Below, piece after piece: positions 1 to 12,712 of a DNA stretch of 64,000 bases. Source of the stretch: Epiperipatus broadwayi (Eukaryota > Onychophora > Udeonychophora > Euonychophora > Peripatidae); NCBI GenBank assembly GCA_028023455.1, contig JAQFVV010012992.1:278648-342647 (forward strand), in the 5' to 3' direction. How positions within the stretch are numbered: position 1 is the stretch's first letter; every line of letters starts with the position of its first letter. The notes under the pieces are model-generated. The model ran no database searches. It worked only from the letters and a program-made list of their open reading frames with translations, and was not told the origin of the DNA. A program made the position numbers and the translations under genes.

Positions 1-1090
1 CAGTACAATCTCTGAACTATAGAATTGGAGACTTCCAAGGTGTTTACTCATCATAATGTCTCAATGCAACCATTCAGGCACCAACAGTCTGTCCCTGTCT
101 CTGAGTTTGCTGACAATTTTATTGTATACACTGCAAGGATCCTTAGTGATCTGTTTAAAAATGTACTCACATCTCATCATCCATATGGCAAAGACAATGA
201 AAACTGTCAATCCAATGACTGGGAATTAGCCAATACCAAAAGCTTTTTTGAGTGAAAGTATGTCCTTACTGTTGTGGCTACATTGCTTGCTATCATAGAT
301 TGGAATCGACTGATGAAAAGGCAATCATAAAAAAGATGTTGCTGGTCTCCTCACTGGTCCTGCACAAACCACATTGTGGATCCAGCCTATGATAACCTCT
401 TAGTTGCTAATGAGGTTAAATTATATTTCAACAAGAAGTCTATATACTTGGCTTCAAATGCCCAATACTTTGATTTTATGATAATCTGCTTGCTGGTAAG
501 TGAGTTGAGTTTTTATAATGTCATGGTTAGGATACATAGATTTAAAAGTGTCCCAGTAGGTCTTTTTGGCTTCAGTGCCTTCCAGGAGATGGGGTATAAG
601 CTGGCTAAATAGCTTACTAACTCATCCATTTGCTGTCAAGTAGTGGTGTGTCTGTGGGTTTAATTCTGTCTGGCCCATATATGTTAAAGTGTAAAGCACT
701 TAAGGCTCCCAAGACCTTTTGAATGTAGAACACTCTTAACTGCATGTAATCCCAGTCCATTCAACTCTCTCAGTTTCTGCATCTTGGCAAGACTGATGGC
801 CACATACTTGCTTTTCCATAGTAACCTAGAGCAGATGGATTTAATGTTATTTTGAAATGGCTGGATAAGTTTCACTATTGGAAGATAAATAGTTGATTCC
901 AAGATATACTAGCATGTTGAGAAGTGCTACTTTTTCGGTAAGTGGGAGAGAGATTGTGGACAAAGACTTAACCACTTTTTTAATCTTGACCAGGAGAGAG
1001 AGCTGAATTTCTCTTCTCATTGCTGTCTTGGACAAAGCTATGGGAAAGTGCCAAAATTTTTGGGGCTCTGACATGAAATCTGATGACACC
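1..1090 (-). pseudogene. Decayed L1/Tx1-like LINE, C-terminal part of ORF2
   Basis: Read on the minus strand, this is the region after the reverse transcriptase core of an L1-group LINE. The stretch at about 684-902 has the family pattern IYLP...F...I...LLWKSK followed by a LNGLGLHAV block, which matches the usual 'FIW...GGLGLPN' segment. About 300 bases further downstream (near 340-395) the frame reads CGLC...EETSNIFF, resembling the zinc-binding zf-RVT tail of these proteins. Upstream (847-1089) the frame still shows the LSLLVKIKKV...LTEKVALLNMLVYLGI stretch typical of this region. The parts lie in different frames with stops, so it is dead. The window starts inside it. The family call comes from remembered motifs; the exact clade is uncertain. 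Confidence 0.6.
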
Positions 1091-1203
1091 CTAGTGCCTG
1101 TTCTTATCTATGACATTTACTGAATAGGGCAGCTCTATCAATTGTGCAATGCCCACATTCACATGGCGTGAACATTTTGGAGGACAAAAATATTAGCCTA
1201 ATC

Positions 1204-1799
1204 CAGAAGTGGGCAATTGTTTTGGCTCAAGGGTCACTTTATGGAAGTGGAGGTTAGTGGAGGGTCATGCCTTGGTTAACGGAGGGCTATATCTTGGTTA
1301 ATGGAGGGCTGTACCTTTTAAAATGATTGCATTCATTAACTAACTTTGCATTTCAGAAAAGGTATAAATTGTGTCATAAAAAAATCAATAAATATAAATA
1401 AAATAAAATAGTGGCAGTTTTATTCAATTTATTTATTCATCTATAGCTGCAAGCAGATCTAATTTTAGAATCAGTTTAATGAGATAAATGTACCCTATCA
1501 TACTTTTCTACAATTTTTTTTTTTTAAAATCAGGAGTAAGATTGCTTGTTAAGATTCTCATCACAGCTTGCAAGTTAAGGTCTGTCAAAGAGCAGTATTT
1601 ACTCTTGTTGATCTTCAAGCAAGAAAAACTTTGCTCACGAATATATGTAGACCCAAATAGAGAGAAATATTAGACGAATCTTCAGTCATACATGGGAAGA
1701 AAATCTCGATTCAAAGTGAATTTTTCTGATTGTCTTGGTGGGCTATAAAAACCGTACTGGGCCACATGTGACCCATGGGACGCTATTTGCCCATCCCTG
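1204..1799. mobile_element. Non-autonomous hAT-type element (MITE)
   Basis: The left end reads CAGAAGTGGGCAATTGTTTTGG and the right end, inverted, reads CAGGGATGGGCAAATAGCG, the 'CAGGGGTGGGCAAA' terminus typical of hAT miniature elements. Each end is flanked by an imperfect 8-bp direct repeat (GCCTAATC at 1196-1203, GTCTAAAC at 1800-1807, 6 of 8 matching), the size hAT elements duplicate. The interior (596 bp) has no transposase frame. It holds a short repeated motif (GGTTAAyGGAGGGCT) at about 1275-1312. Confidence 0.72.
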
Positions 1800-1942
1800 G
1801 TCTAAACTATAAAAAAACTAAATCATAAAATATTCATTTATTACTTCTGTTAGAAGTTGTTAGTTAAATATTTACATAATAAAAATCATAATCATTAAAA
1901 ATAATGATATAGTATATTGCATTTAATATTATATTGGAAGTG

Positions 1943-2660
1943 TTAAAACAGGCAAAACTCACTATATATATTGCCACACACAAAATGCTATAGTAATCAA
2001 TGGATGCCAGAAGGCTTGTGCATAGAATCCCAATCTAGTGCCTACTCATCCAATATCTCCTAACTAGTTTCTGGCTTATGGCTTTCATCAGTGAGGAGCC
2101 TTGGATCTGAGAGCACTGCATCTAGATCTTTGAGTCTAATGCAACCCTCCAGCAACCACCTTTTATCTCCATTTAACTACAAAACCATGAGTCTTAAACT
2201 GAAAACACCTTAATGCTTTCAATCCAAGCCCATTAGTTTATATAGTCATAGGTCTGAGCCAGTTCAGTATCCATACATTTTGGTGTCTTTGGTTCTTTAA
2301 TAACCATAGCCACCACTATCCTATTAGGCAGGATTGGTTTTAAGGCAATAAACATCACATGACTACCTCCTCTTATGCTTGTGTATAACTGTTGTTAAAA
2401 CAGGCAAAATTCACTATATATATTGCCACACACAACAAACTAGAGTAATCAATATCCCCAGACTGGTTTCTGATGAAGGCCACAATCCAGAAACTAGTCT
2501 GGTGATATTGGATGAGTAGGCACTAGATGGGGATTTTATGCACAAGCCTTTTGGGCATTCATTGATTACTCTAGCTTGTTGTGTGTGGCAATATATATAG
2601 TGAGTTTTTCCAGTTTTAACAACAGTTATACACAAACATAAGAGGAGGTAGTCATGTGAT
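1943..2660. mobile_element. Type 1 inverted element with hammerhead-like motifs, copy A
   Basis: A minus-sense unit (about 1943-2395) is followed by a second partial minus-sense end (2396-2469), which is fused inside the hammerhead region to a plus-sense unit end (2470-2660). The element lies between 12-bp direct repeats ATATTGGAAGTG (1931-1942 and 2661-2672), so it was inserted as a whole. Shared segments include AAAACAGGCAAAACTCAC at the outer end and the CATCACATGAC tail. No protein-coding frame. See the 10961-11881 copy for the fullest version. Confidence 0.8.
2048..2106 (-). ncRNA. Hammerhead-like motif, type 1 (decayed)
   Basis: On the minus strand: ATCCAA, CCTCA, CTGATGA, a short stem II, GAAAC, TA, GTT, then AGGAG and TTGGAT. 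The outer ATCCAA/TTGGAT helix is intact, but the inner CCTCA helix has lost pairing here. Likely inactive. Confidence 0.45.
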
Positions 2661-2672
2661 ATATTGGAAGTG

Positions 2673-5600
2673 CTAATATCAGATGACCTGATAACAACAG
2701 AATACTTTCTATCTTGCATTAATTTTCAATTTTTCCAGGAGAAAATTTTAATCACAAATTAAAAGCCAGTCTGACATAATCTTCAATGGTATGTTCAATG
2801 TAGATGCTATTTTTACTCAAATAATTGTTATATAAATTGATATATTTTTTAAACAAATTATTATTAAAAAACATTATTTACTTACGAATATATGATGAAT
2901 ATATTTATAAAATTTTACTCTTTTATATTTTGGGCTCAAAGATTAAAACAATGAAATCAAATAAACATGATGAAATAATTGGGTAAGTATGAATCAATCT
3001 GCAAATGGCTACTACTGGTACATGATGCCCACATCAAAATTCAAATACCTTAATTTTATATTATTTTTTAAACTGAACAAGTATCCCTCTCAGTTATTTC
3101 CTAAGTATATATCTGTTTTGCAATAATCAAATTAGTTTTAATTTATACTCCTCCCCTTCATTTAACAGCAATTGTAGTCTAGATAGCGGTAAAAAAAATT
3201 TCATCTTTTTCAAATGACTTTTTTTTTTTATTTTTAAAATGAATATTATAAATTTGTTGGAACTAATGACAACAATAATAATTAGCAAATTTGTGTCATT
3301 AAAATCACTGACAATAAATAAAAGATATTTTTTTAAAAACTTTTTACACAAAAAATGTAACATTTATATAAATAATGCTTATAATTAAAAAAAATCAAAT
3401 TTGAAATGATATTTATATAAAATAAATACATATCTAGTATCAATTTGACATACTAAATTGTAATTTAAATGTTTCTATATTGTATTGTGGTCATTGCAGA
3501 TTAATTGTAGAAACAGAATCAAAATATACTAAGTTAGTTGCACAATGATTGTTAATAATGATGATGATGATGATAATAATTTTTAATTCAGCTACTAAGA
3601 TTTAATTTTTAAAGTAATTTTAACATTCCACCATGTACTAGTCAAAAAAAAAAAGACATCAAGTACAAAATATAGTAAATGAAAGAAAAAAATTACATGA
3701 TTTCAGAAACAAAGCAGTGCTTTGTGCAAATATCTTAAATCTAATTACATTTAAATTAATAATAATAAATTATTTTCTTTTATTAAATCTCTAACTTCTT
3801 GGAAAAAATATAATTTATGACCATTCTTATTAATTTATGAATTTTTATTACTTAAAGCAATTTTGGCAATTATTATGCTATATAGTATGTCCACAGAACT
3901 AATTTTTTATTTCGAATGTCATCAAACATTGAAATCTAGATTGACATCATAGCTTTTAAAATATCATTAAGAGTCTTTTGGAGAGAAAAGATGCTAAAAT
4001 ATACTATTGCATTGAATGGCAAAATTACTAGGACTGGAAGTTATTTCTCATAGATTTAGTGTTGACTGCATTATGGTTGTAAACGTAAGTATGCTTTAAA
4101 TAAAAATTCAGTAATATAATCTAATTTAAATAAGTAAATAATCGTAGGCTGATGAAGCGTTATTTAAATTTAACCTGTATTGCAATGCTAAAAAATCAAA
4201 TTATATTTTACCTAATTGACATTATTTTTGTTGTCCCATTCGAAATGTAAATAGATTTTGGATGTTTATCATACATATAAAGTACTTAAAAATATATAGA
4301 TGAACAGTGCATGTTTTTTCCTAAAAAAATATTGAGAATTGAAAAGAGAATTCATTAACATCTTGTGGAAGAAATAGTATATTTTTCTCATTCTTAATAA
4401 TGCAGAATTTTTGAAATTACAATGCAATATAGTATGTCCACAAGTAGAAATCTAATTATAAATTTGACAACTTTTATAACAACTTCCATGTGTCCCATTA
4501 AAAAAATATATATATATCAATTTTGTAATTCAAAAATATCTTTTTTTATGAGAATTTTAAAAAATGATACACATTTTCAGGTAAATGGTAATAATATTCT
4601 AAGTGAAAATAATGACAAAATGAAAGAAAATTTTGAGGACATTTTATATAACTCAATCATGCTGTAACTATTTCTAATTTTTGTTCAACAAATATCTTTT
4701 ATAAAAAAAAAAAAATCAAATAACTTCTGCAATAACAATGTAATACAATAAAAATTTAGAAAGAACTTTTTGTTTAAATATACTTTATTAATTCCAACAA
4801 CATGATGCATAATAACTGTATAAATAAGTTTAAAAAATTTCAAGTTTAAAAGTTTCACAAATGAATACATATCAAAATAAATGATATATATATTCTTCAG
4901 CAATTTAATTTTATATAATTCGGTAAAATTTATTGTATATACTGAAAGGGGGGGGAGGTGTTTTAACACTTTATTTACATTAATATTATGAAACCAGTCA
5001 TAGTTTTGACATCTGATCAATCATTTTCTATACATATTAAATGTTATTTCTATTAATAATATAGTTTTATTTACAAATAATAAAAAAAAAACAATATTAA
5101 AATCTATAAATAAAAAAAACAGAATTTTAATATGTAACAATATTTACTTTTCAATATTTAAATATTTTCTAAAGTTTTGCATAAAAAAATTAATAAATGT
5201 AACAATTGATTTATGCAACTTTGGTGAAAGGCTAACAAGTGATTTATTATTTCATCTTTAAAGCATTTATACAAACATGAAAGCAGTTTGAGATTCAAAC
5301 TATATTTCATTTTATAAATGCCAAATGAATAATAAAATAGAGTAAATTACTACCAGAATAAACACTAGATGACATTTTATTCTTTGCTTCTATCAATACT
5401 TGCTGACCCTTTGCAAAAATTTTCATTAACTTACATCATTGCTCCCTTTATCACAAAGCATTTTATTTATTTACAAATAATCAGTTTCAAGAGATAGTAC
5501 CACAAAACACACTGCTATTATGGAACCCTCTATATCTATTATTGTTATATTAAATAAACTCAAGCTCAATGCAGTTTAAGACAGAGACAAGATCTAAAAA

Positions 5601-5920
5601 TTCCTAGATTGAAACTCAGTCTGTCACTTCTCGTGCTGGAATGTCACATGATCTTCTAAGAAACTAACTATTTGATTATTTCATAGTTAAAACCAGATAC
5701 AAAAAATGTAAAGTGAAATTATAAATCATATCAGTTATCACTTGATCCCATTAATTTATTACCAATAGCGTTTTGAAATTAGCATTCATGTAACAATTAT
5801 TAATTTTTCATACATTTTTTGAACTATTATTAAAGGCAGTGCTATAAAAATTATAATTATAAAAACTTATAATTAAATTATATAATTAAATAATTACAAA
5901 ACCTTATAAAAATAAATTTA
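2673..5920. other. AT-rich non-coding stretch
   Basis: No supported gene. It holds poly-A/T runs, a short ATG/ATA trinucleotide run at about 3558-3580, an eight-to-nine-G run near 4950, and two loosely similar segments (near 3880 and 4425, sharing TATAGTATGTCCACA). Open frames here are short, A/T-biased and show no family resemblance. Confidence 0.6.
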
Positions 5921-6515
5921 AATAGAGAGATTTGAACTCAGCATTTTTCAGTCTATTCATCCTCCACTCTATGTCAAGCAACCGATACATATTACCACAT
6001 TCATGCAAAAAAGATATATATATATGAATCATTCATTATAAGCAAATTACATACTATCTTAGAATTACATATTTCTTGGGAAATAGAATATATCTTAGTA
6101 AAAGTTCAATCCATCTATCCCCTATTAATATATATGAATACATAATGTCCGATAAGAGCTAGATTGACTTAATGCCTACATGGATATGACTACAATATCA
6201 AATCCAACAAGGGTTTTGAGTATGCCATCATTGGTTTTTCAATGAAATGGATGGTTGAATAATTGGAAGGATGAGAAGATTGAAGTCTGTTCATTAAAGT
6301 TTGAGGAATTGCTAACTTAATATAAATAGAGCCCTGATTCTATATATGTGTGAAGATTATGATGTGACCCAACCGATGAATGTTGATTTTCACAAAATGT
6401 GTATATTGGAATCATATATCTTTCTTGCATGTGTGTGGTCATAGGTATCAGTTGTTTGATATAAAATTAGGTATGAATAGACTGAAAAATCCTGAGTTCA
6501 AACACCTCTATTACA
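5920..6515. mobile_element. Type 2 inverted element, decayed copy
   Basis: The left part (5930-6060) is a minus-sense tail and the right part (about 6180-6515) a plus-sense unit. The two ends are inverted copies of each other (GAATAGACTGAAAAAT.CTGAGTTCAAA at 6475-6502, its complement at 5931-5960). The plus-sense unit resembles the type 2 copies at 38.7-40.2 kb: 'ATGGATGG.TGAA.A.TTGGAAGG', then 'GCTA.CTTAATATAAAT.GAGC.CTGATT', then a hammerhead-like segment at 6361-6413. Confidence 0.55.
6361..6413 (+). ncRNA. Hammerhead-like motif, type 2 (decayed)
   Basis: CCAA, CCGATGA, a weak stem II, CACAAAA, ATGTGTATA, TTGG. The inner stem I (CCAA/TTGG) remains. The core is changed at C3/U4 and at G12, so cleavage would not be expected. 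Confidence 0.35.
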
Positions 6516-7274
6516 TATATAAATTATTTAGAATAAGCAAATTATATACTGCCTATCTATGTTGTGATATTTATTGTAGAGCAACTTTAAATCATAAACC
6601 AATACTTCTATTGAATGACATAAATTTTCATCTTATATAAATCAGAAATAATGATTAAACCAATTTACTTTATTTGATATATCTACTAGAAGTAGTGAAG
6701 AAAAAATTCAAATTTCAAATGAAGTACAAGTCAATTTTTAAAATATAAAATTAATGAATAATTTTCAAGAGTTTATATATATATAAAATTGATAAATGTT
6801 TCAGTTTCTTAACTATTTAAAAAACTGAAGAGACAATTATCACCAGTGATTCTAGTTTAATTTATTTAATTGGTATAAGGGTGGCAAAAATAATTTAACT
6901 ATGGAACACATCTATGATTTAATGATAATTAATTTATTTGAAAAAGTAAATTAGTAAAAAAAAATGTATTTGTCAAATGAATTGTAAAAATAAACTTTAT
7001 GATTAGTTACTCAAGTCAAATAATGTTTAAGCACCAAAGTGATGAGCCGAACATAATACTTCAATTCTAGTGATAAGCTAAATTCTTTTTACTCCAGTTG
7101 CAATTAATCCAAAATATTTTAGTTTTTGGGTCAGTCATTATGACTGTTAGGCTAAACTCAGCATAAAACATTGCTTTTGGATGCAAAAGTTCTCCAAATA
7201 AAAATATTTTGCAGAAATATAAAATTACAATAAAAATATTTTAGTAATATGTGAAAGTTTTGTACAGATATTAC
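6516..7274. other. AT-rich non-coding stretch
   Basis: I see no gene, repeat family or regulatory signal that I can support here. Confidence 0.5.
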
Positions 7275-8250
7275 ATATTTGTATATGTGCTGAATCCTCA
7301 CTTGGATATACTTTATAGTAAAATTATTCATTCAAAATAAATACATAGAAAAGTATATAAAGAAAAGTTTGATTTAATACTTTAACAACATGATATGCTA
7401 AGCATATTTTTCAGAATTTTTTTTAAAAAAATTGAAATTAAATTATTCATATATAAGTACTCATAGATAGAGCTATATTATCCAACTAGAGATAATTAAA
7501 ATGTGTAAGACCATATAAATAATTTAATGTCCATGTCTCACATACATAGTACATCATGAAAGGTAAAGTTAATAATGATTTAATAAATCACAATTAAAGG
7601 TAATACTGATAGTGAGATTTCTCAGTATCCAGTCATAATTTAAAAAATTAGGTTGTTTATATAATTAAGATGCAAGTTTAGAATCAACGTTGATATGGCC
7701 CATAATACCTTGTATTTAAATCTGGATTGAACCAATAGTAATATGTATCCATTAACTATTAAAGAATTAGTTAAATATATATTATATTTAGTTCATAACC
7801 AGATGCTATTGTAGTAATACTGATCATAAGAATAACTAAAGTATTATCACCAATTACTGTGTTCAAACCTCACATAATATATTGTATTTTGAATCTGGGA
7901 ATCATAGATGTTATGAATCATCTATTATCATTTTATACATGTAAAGAGTAATTCATTTTGTTTTTTTATAACATTAATAAAATTGTATTATATTCATTAT
8001 CTCAGCATTTGTATTAATTTGTCATTAATACAATGTATTTATAGTTTTATTTGAGTCTCTTGTATATCTTTGACTGAGAGGGATATAAGACAAAAATGGG
8101 CTGCTAATCTCAAGTGCTCTAGCCAGATGAAGACTGCCTGGCAACTATAGATAATGATGTTTTGCTTTGTATTGTTTATGGTATTTATGTCATTTTATAT
8201 ATATCACACATATACATACAAGTTGGATTTTCATTTCCTAGTTATTGGGA
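7275..8250 (+). repeat. Diverged direct duplication, copy 1
   Basis: Matches 19455-20315 in the same orientation over most of its length. Shared blocks include AAAGTTAATAATGA, ACTGATAGTGAGATTTCTCAG, AATACCTTGTATTTAA, CTAAAGTATTATCA and TGATGTTTTG.TTTGTATTGTTT. This copy has about 110 extra bases near 7330-7440. No conserved reading frame, so it is more likely an old interspersed repeat than a gene. Confidence 0.65.
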
Positions 8251-8929
8251 TTATTAACTTTTCTGTCTGCACATCTAGAACATTTGTTTTTTCTATAATT
8301 TGGTGCCCAACATGAGATCAATTAATAACCGCATAACCATGAGATAAGTTCATCTTCCTTTCATAGTAATATTGTACATACTACCTAATCATAATATTCT
8401 TATTTTAATCACTAGTTTTTTTCTAATTTGACATTTCTAATGCAAGAACTTGACTAATAACCAACTAACCCTGAGATATTCTACCTACAAAATAATTTTT
8501 TTTGTTTATATAATTCGTCAGTAATGTGGAAACCTGAAGATCAACTACTTGATACTGAAGGAATAGTATGAAATTTTATTTTATTACAACATTTATGATT
8601 TTACTCTTTATAATTTTCATATTTACCCCCCCCCATAGACTTTCATTGTAATTTGGACTTTCTAATGTGTATGAATGCATATTAACTACCCAATCATGAA
8701 ATAATGTTATGCATATAATTCACATATTGCCTTATCACTAATAAAATAAGTAATTTTGCTACACATTTTTTTTGCTTCAGACAGTCATTTTTTTGTTTTG
8801 TGGCATTTTATAATATGGATCTTAAATACATATTGTGGAGATATGATTCATAACAACTTAACCTTGATTAAGAGATTGTCCAAATGATATTATGATAGTT
8901 TGGTGCATAAGGCAGAAGAAAGTAAATGA

Positions 8930-9450
8930 TAACAATAATAAATGGATGACTTCAGAATGGACCCAGTTATCACTCATTTGGAGGACAGCTGATTGGAAAT
9001 AGACTAATCAGTATCAATAAATTATAGCAGTATAGACAATATGGAAAAATCAAATATAAATGACTATAACAATATGAATCTAGAACTTGAAATGGAACTA
9101 TATGAAAGACAAAGTCCAAAAATAACATTTAAATTGAATAATATACAGATAATTTTATGAAGTGAGAGCAAAGCAGAGGATAATTGAAATGTTGATCCAA
9201 ATTAAGAAAAATGCAGAGTAAAAAGAAGTAAAACAAAAATAAATATTAATCCAAATAAAGAAATATACAGGGTAGAAAAAAATTAAAATAAGAGTAAAGG
9301 GTGAAGGAGACAGAGCAAAGGTGAGAATAAATGTTGATCCAAATGAAATATGTAAAACAATAAACCTAAAACAAAAACAGACAAGAACAAATTGTTTGCT
9401 AAAATTATGGAGAGTATAAGACAATATCAAGAGTAAAAGATAAATCAACT
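8930..9450 (+). repeat. Imperfect short repeat, purine-rich
   Basis: A motif close to AAATrTTrATCCAAATrAAG recurs at about 9188, 9241 and 9331 in a G/A-rich plus strand. It directly precedes the gag-like stretch and may be the low-complexity front part of the same decayed element. Confidence 0.45.
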
Positions 9451-9959
9451 ATAAGATGTCCAGCAACCAAGTAGGATAAAAGCAATTAAATGACAGAGCT
9501 AATCAAAAGAAAATGAAGATTATAGAGATCAAAACAGAACTGAAGATAATATAGAAACTACAAGAGAAAAACATCAGGCCAAAGCAAAGTTTCAAGAATT
9601 TGCACATGATGTGATTCAGAAATATGAGAAGTTGGAAAGCTTCATCTACCAGTGACTAGAAGGAGATGAGAAATTCTGGAAGAGATAAGAAAAATGCAGA
9701 CAAATAATGAAGCAGAGGTGACAAGACAAGAGTAAGAAAAAATATAAACAATTTGCAAGATAAGTTGCAAAAGCTTTATGACAAATCACCCAGGTAGGTT
9801 GACAATAATTAAAAACCTGCAGATACAGTCAAGCCCAAGCATAAACTGTAGTGATACAGGTGAGACTGAAATAAAAGAAGTGAAGGATTATCCAGATAAC
9901 ACAAGTCACCAACTTCCAGTGTGAGCACTTATCACTAGGATTGAATCAAGTGAAAACAT

Positions 9960-10570
9960 GAATTGTGACAGAAGACAAGAGAGACACAGTAGTTAGTCAG
10001 CCAAATTAATCCAAGTAAGGAAATTTAAAGGCAATATGGGAGACAGTTTATTAGTTTATCTAGAGAGCCTTAAGAACCCTTTTTTCTTTTACTAGATCAC
10101 ACAAGAAGAATGGATTACAGTAACATGCAACCATTTATATGGAAATGGCAGAGACTGGTGTTATTATTTGAGTCTCAAATACCAAAACTTTGGAGATAAT
10201 TGATAGCCTTATTGTAAAAAATTTGGAGAAATGAACACCTTTGAATCACGTCTCAGGAAAAATATCCTAAGGTAGCAGGAGAGAAACATACCAGTTCTTT
10301 TATAGGCAAATAGCAAAAATGAGGCCCCTAACTGCACTTCCATTATCAAAAAGCAAATCATTAGGACTATCAGGTACAACATGCCAAAGCCATATAATAG
10401 ATGTCACAGCAATGTAAGTGCAGCATTGAAAAGAAACCAGCAGATAAATTGAGACTGACCAAGCAGCCTAAGATACATACTGCCAATATCCAAACATCTT
10501 ATTTCCCTACAATAAACCAGGAACATGTGCCAGACAGACCACTAGTTATATTTCCAGATTAAAGAAATGC
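9960..10570 (+). pseudogene. Possible decayed LTR-retroelement gag
   Basis: In one plus frame, broken by stops, the translation reads WITVTCNHLYGNGRDWCYYL around 10110-10170, then a KFGEMNTFESRLR stretch around 10220-10250, then KPYNRCHSN near 10385. Order and spacing resemble a retroelement capsid region (a tryptophan-rich helix, 'F...F', then 'R.R'). There is no zinc knuckle, protease or polymerase. This is pattern resemblance only, without a search. A chance match in an old repeat is possible. Confidence 0.35.
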
Positions 10571-11062
10571 TATCAGAAAGAGCAATTAATGATTTTTTTA
10601 TTATTTTTTGGATCCATTCCAAAATTATGCACTAACTGATGATAATATTTTTTTTACTTGTCTTCATTGCTATATATTTTTGTTTTACATGTACTAATAA
10701 TATGTATGAAATTTTTTTTATGGAACAATAGGAATATGGAGCTAAATGTTTGTAGATATATTTGTTTCATTTTTAAGTGGAATATTTGGCTAGAACCATA
10801 TCTGTTGCATGTGTGCAAATGGAGTCACTGAAAATACATTTAAATAGTTATTAATTAAATTCACTTTAGTTATATTCACATTAGTTAGTTAACATTATTA
10901 TTGCAAGTATTATATATATATATATATATATATTGAGCAACAGATACTTATTTTAAAGTAAAACAGGCAAAACTCACTATATGTCTTGCCACACACAACA
11001 AGATAGAGTAATTAATGAATGCCAGAAGGCTTGTGCATAAAATCTCCATCTAGTGCCTACTC

Positions 11063-11121
11063 TTCCAATATTCCCAGACTAGTTTATGTCCTGTGGCCTT
11101 CGTTAGTGAGGAGCCTTGGAT
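11063..11121 (-). ncRNA. Hammerhead-like motif, type 1 (minus arm)
   Basis: The minus-strand counterpart of the motif at 11668-11726. The core reads CTAACGA instead of CTGATGA and stem II is altered. The outer helix and the TAGTCTGGGA side are kept in part. Probably inactive. Confidence 0.4.
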
Positions 11122-11667
11122 CCGAGAGCACTGCACCTAGATCTTAGGATCTAATTCAATCTTCCAGCAACCACCTTTTATCTCCATTTAACTACAAAAC
11201 TATGAGTCATAAACTGAAAACACCTTAATGTTTTCAATCCAAGCCCATTAGCTTATATAATCATATGGGTCTGAACCCAGTACAGTACCCACACATTTTG
11301 GTGTCTTTGGTTCTTTAATAACCATAGGCACTACTATCCTATTAGGCAGGATTGGTTTGTTTTAAGCCTGTTTTAACAAAAGTTATACAGAAGCATAAAG
11401 GGTGGTGGTCATGTGATGTTTATTGGCTTAAAATCAATCCTGCCTAATATGATAGTGGTGGCTATGGTTATTAAAGAACCAAAGACACCAAAATGTATGG
11501 GTACTGAACTGGGTTCAGACCCATATGACTATATAAACTAATGGGCTTGTATTGAAAACATTAAGGTGTTTTCAGTTTAAGACTCATAGTTTTGTAGTTA
11601 AATGGAGATAAAAGGTGGTTGCTGGATGATTGCATTAGTTCCTAAGATCTAGGTGCAGTGCTCTCAG

Positions 11668-11726
11668 ATCCAAGGTTCCTCACTGATGAAGGCCACAAGC
11701 CAGAAACTAGTCTGGGGATATTGGAT
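11668..11726 (+). ncRNA. Hammerhead ribozyme-like motif, type 1, best copy
   Basis: Elements in order: ATCCAA (outer stem I), GGTT (loop), CCTCA (inner stem I), CTGATGA (core), AGGC-CACAA-GCCA (stem II, three GGC/GCC pairs with an A-A mismatch next to the core), GAAA (core), C-TA-G (very short stem III), TC (cleavage side, GUC), TGGGG (pairs with CCTCA), ATA (loop), TTGGAT (pairs with ATCCAA). All parts of a type I hammerhead are present in order, and stem I has the internal loop that such ribozymes use for tertiary contacts. The A-A pair at 10.1/11.1 is unusual, and activity is not shown. Confidence 0.65.
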
Positions 11727-11895
11727 GAATAGGCACTAGATGGGTATTTTATGCACAAGCCTTCTGGCATCCATTGATTACTCTAGCTTTCCGTGTGTGG
11801 CAATACGTATAGTGAGTTTTGCCTGTTTTAACAACAGTTATACACAAGCATAAGAGGTGGTGGTCATGTGATGTTTATTGGCTTATTTTAAAGTA

Positions 11896-12205
11896 GTTAT
11901 ATTTTCATTTTAGGTTTGTAACTATTTACCCAATTTTCTGGGAAATTATAAAAATATAGATTAAAAAAAGGATATCAATTCAATTTAAATTAGTTTTAAT
12001 AAGAGAATATTACCTTTTATTTTCATATCTTTAATCCTTTCTTCAATCTTGTAAGAGATTCAAAGTGAAACATATACAAAACTACCCAAGCATAGTTACT
12101 GAAGTGAAAAGTAAACAAAAAATGTCCAGAAGTAAGAATACTTTGGAGAAAGAAGGAATAAAAATTTTTAGTGAAGATAAACCTAATTAAATTTCATTAT
12201 CAGCA
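11896..12205. other. AT-rich spacer between two type 1 elements
   Basis: No gene or repeat recognised. This is the target DNA between two independent insertions. Confidence 0.5.
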
Positions 12206-12320
12206 AAACTTTTATTAAACAAGGCAAAACTCTCCACAGAGTAGTGCCATTCTGTGCCAATCAGAGTAATCAGTGGATGCCAAAAGACTTGTGCATAAAA
12301 TCCCTATCTAGTGCCTACTC

Positions 12321-12379
12321 ATCCAATATCCCCAGACTAATTTCTGGCTTGTGGCCTTCGTCAGTGAGAAGCTTTGGAT
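12321..12379 (-). ncRNA. Hammerhead-like motif, type 1 (minus arm)
   Basis: Minus strand: ATCCAA, CTCA, CTGACGA (an allowed core variant), AGGCCACAAGCCA, GAAA, TTAGTC, TGGGG, TTGGAT. All core elements remain and the outer helix is intact. Confidence 0.55.
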
Positions 12380-12712
12380 CTGAGAGCACTGCATCTAGAT
12401 CTTAGGATCTAATGCAACCCTCCAGCAGCCACCTTTTATCTCAACTACAAAACTATGAGACCAATATTGAAAACACAATATTTTCAATCTAAGCTCAATA
12501 GCTTATATAGTCATATGGGTCTGAACTCAGTTCAGCACCCATACCTTTTGGTGTCTTTGGCTCTTTAACAACCATAGCCACCACTATCCTATTAGGCAGG
12601 ATTAGTGTTAAACCATTAAACATCACATGATCACCATCTCTTATACTAGCATATAATTGTTATTAAACAAGGCAAAACATTAGATCCTAAGATCTAGGTA
12701 CAGTGGTCTCAG

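Larger units (their letters stand above)
10961..11881. mobile_element. Type 1 inverted element with hammerhead-like motifs, copy B (fullest)
   Basis: A minus-sense unit (10961-11364) meets a 3' unit tail plus one complete plus-sense unit (11365-11881). The arms are close inverted copies, so the region is a palindrome of about 0.9 kb. A 14-bp direct repeat CTTATTTTAAAGTA lies at 10947-10960 and 11882-11895, which shows that the inverted arrangement was inserted as one unit. The plus-sense part shows the end of one unit (ending GTTTATTGG) followed directly by a full unit, a tandem-plus-inverted design known for Penelope-like element terminal repeats. There is no reverse transcriptase or GIY-YIG frame, so this copy cannot move itself. 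Confidence 0.85.
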
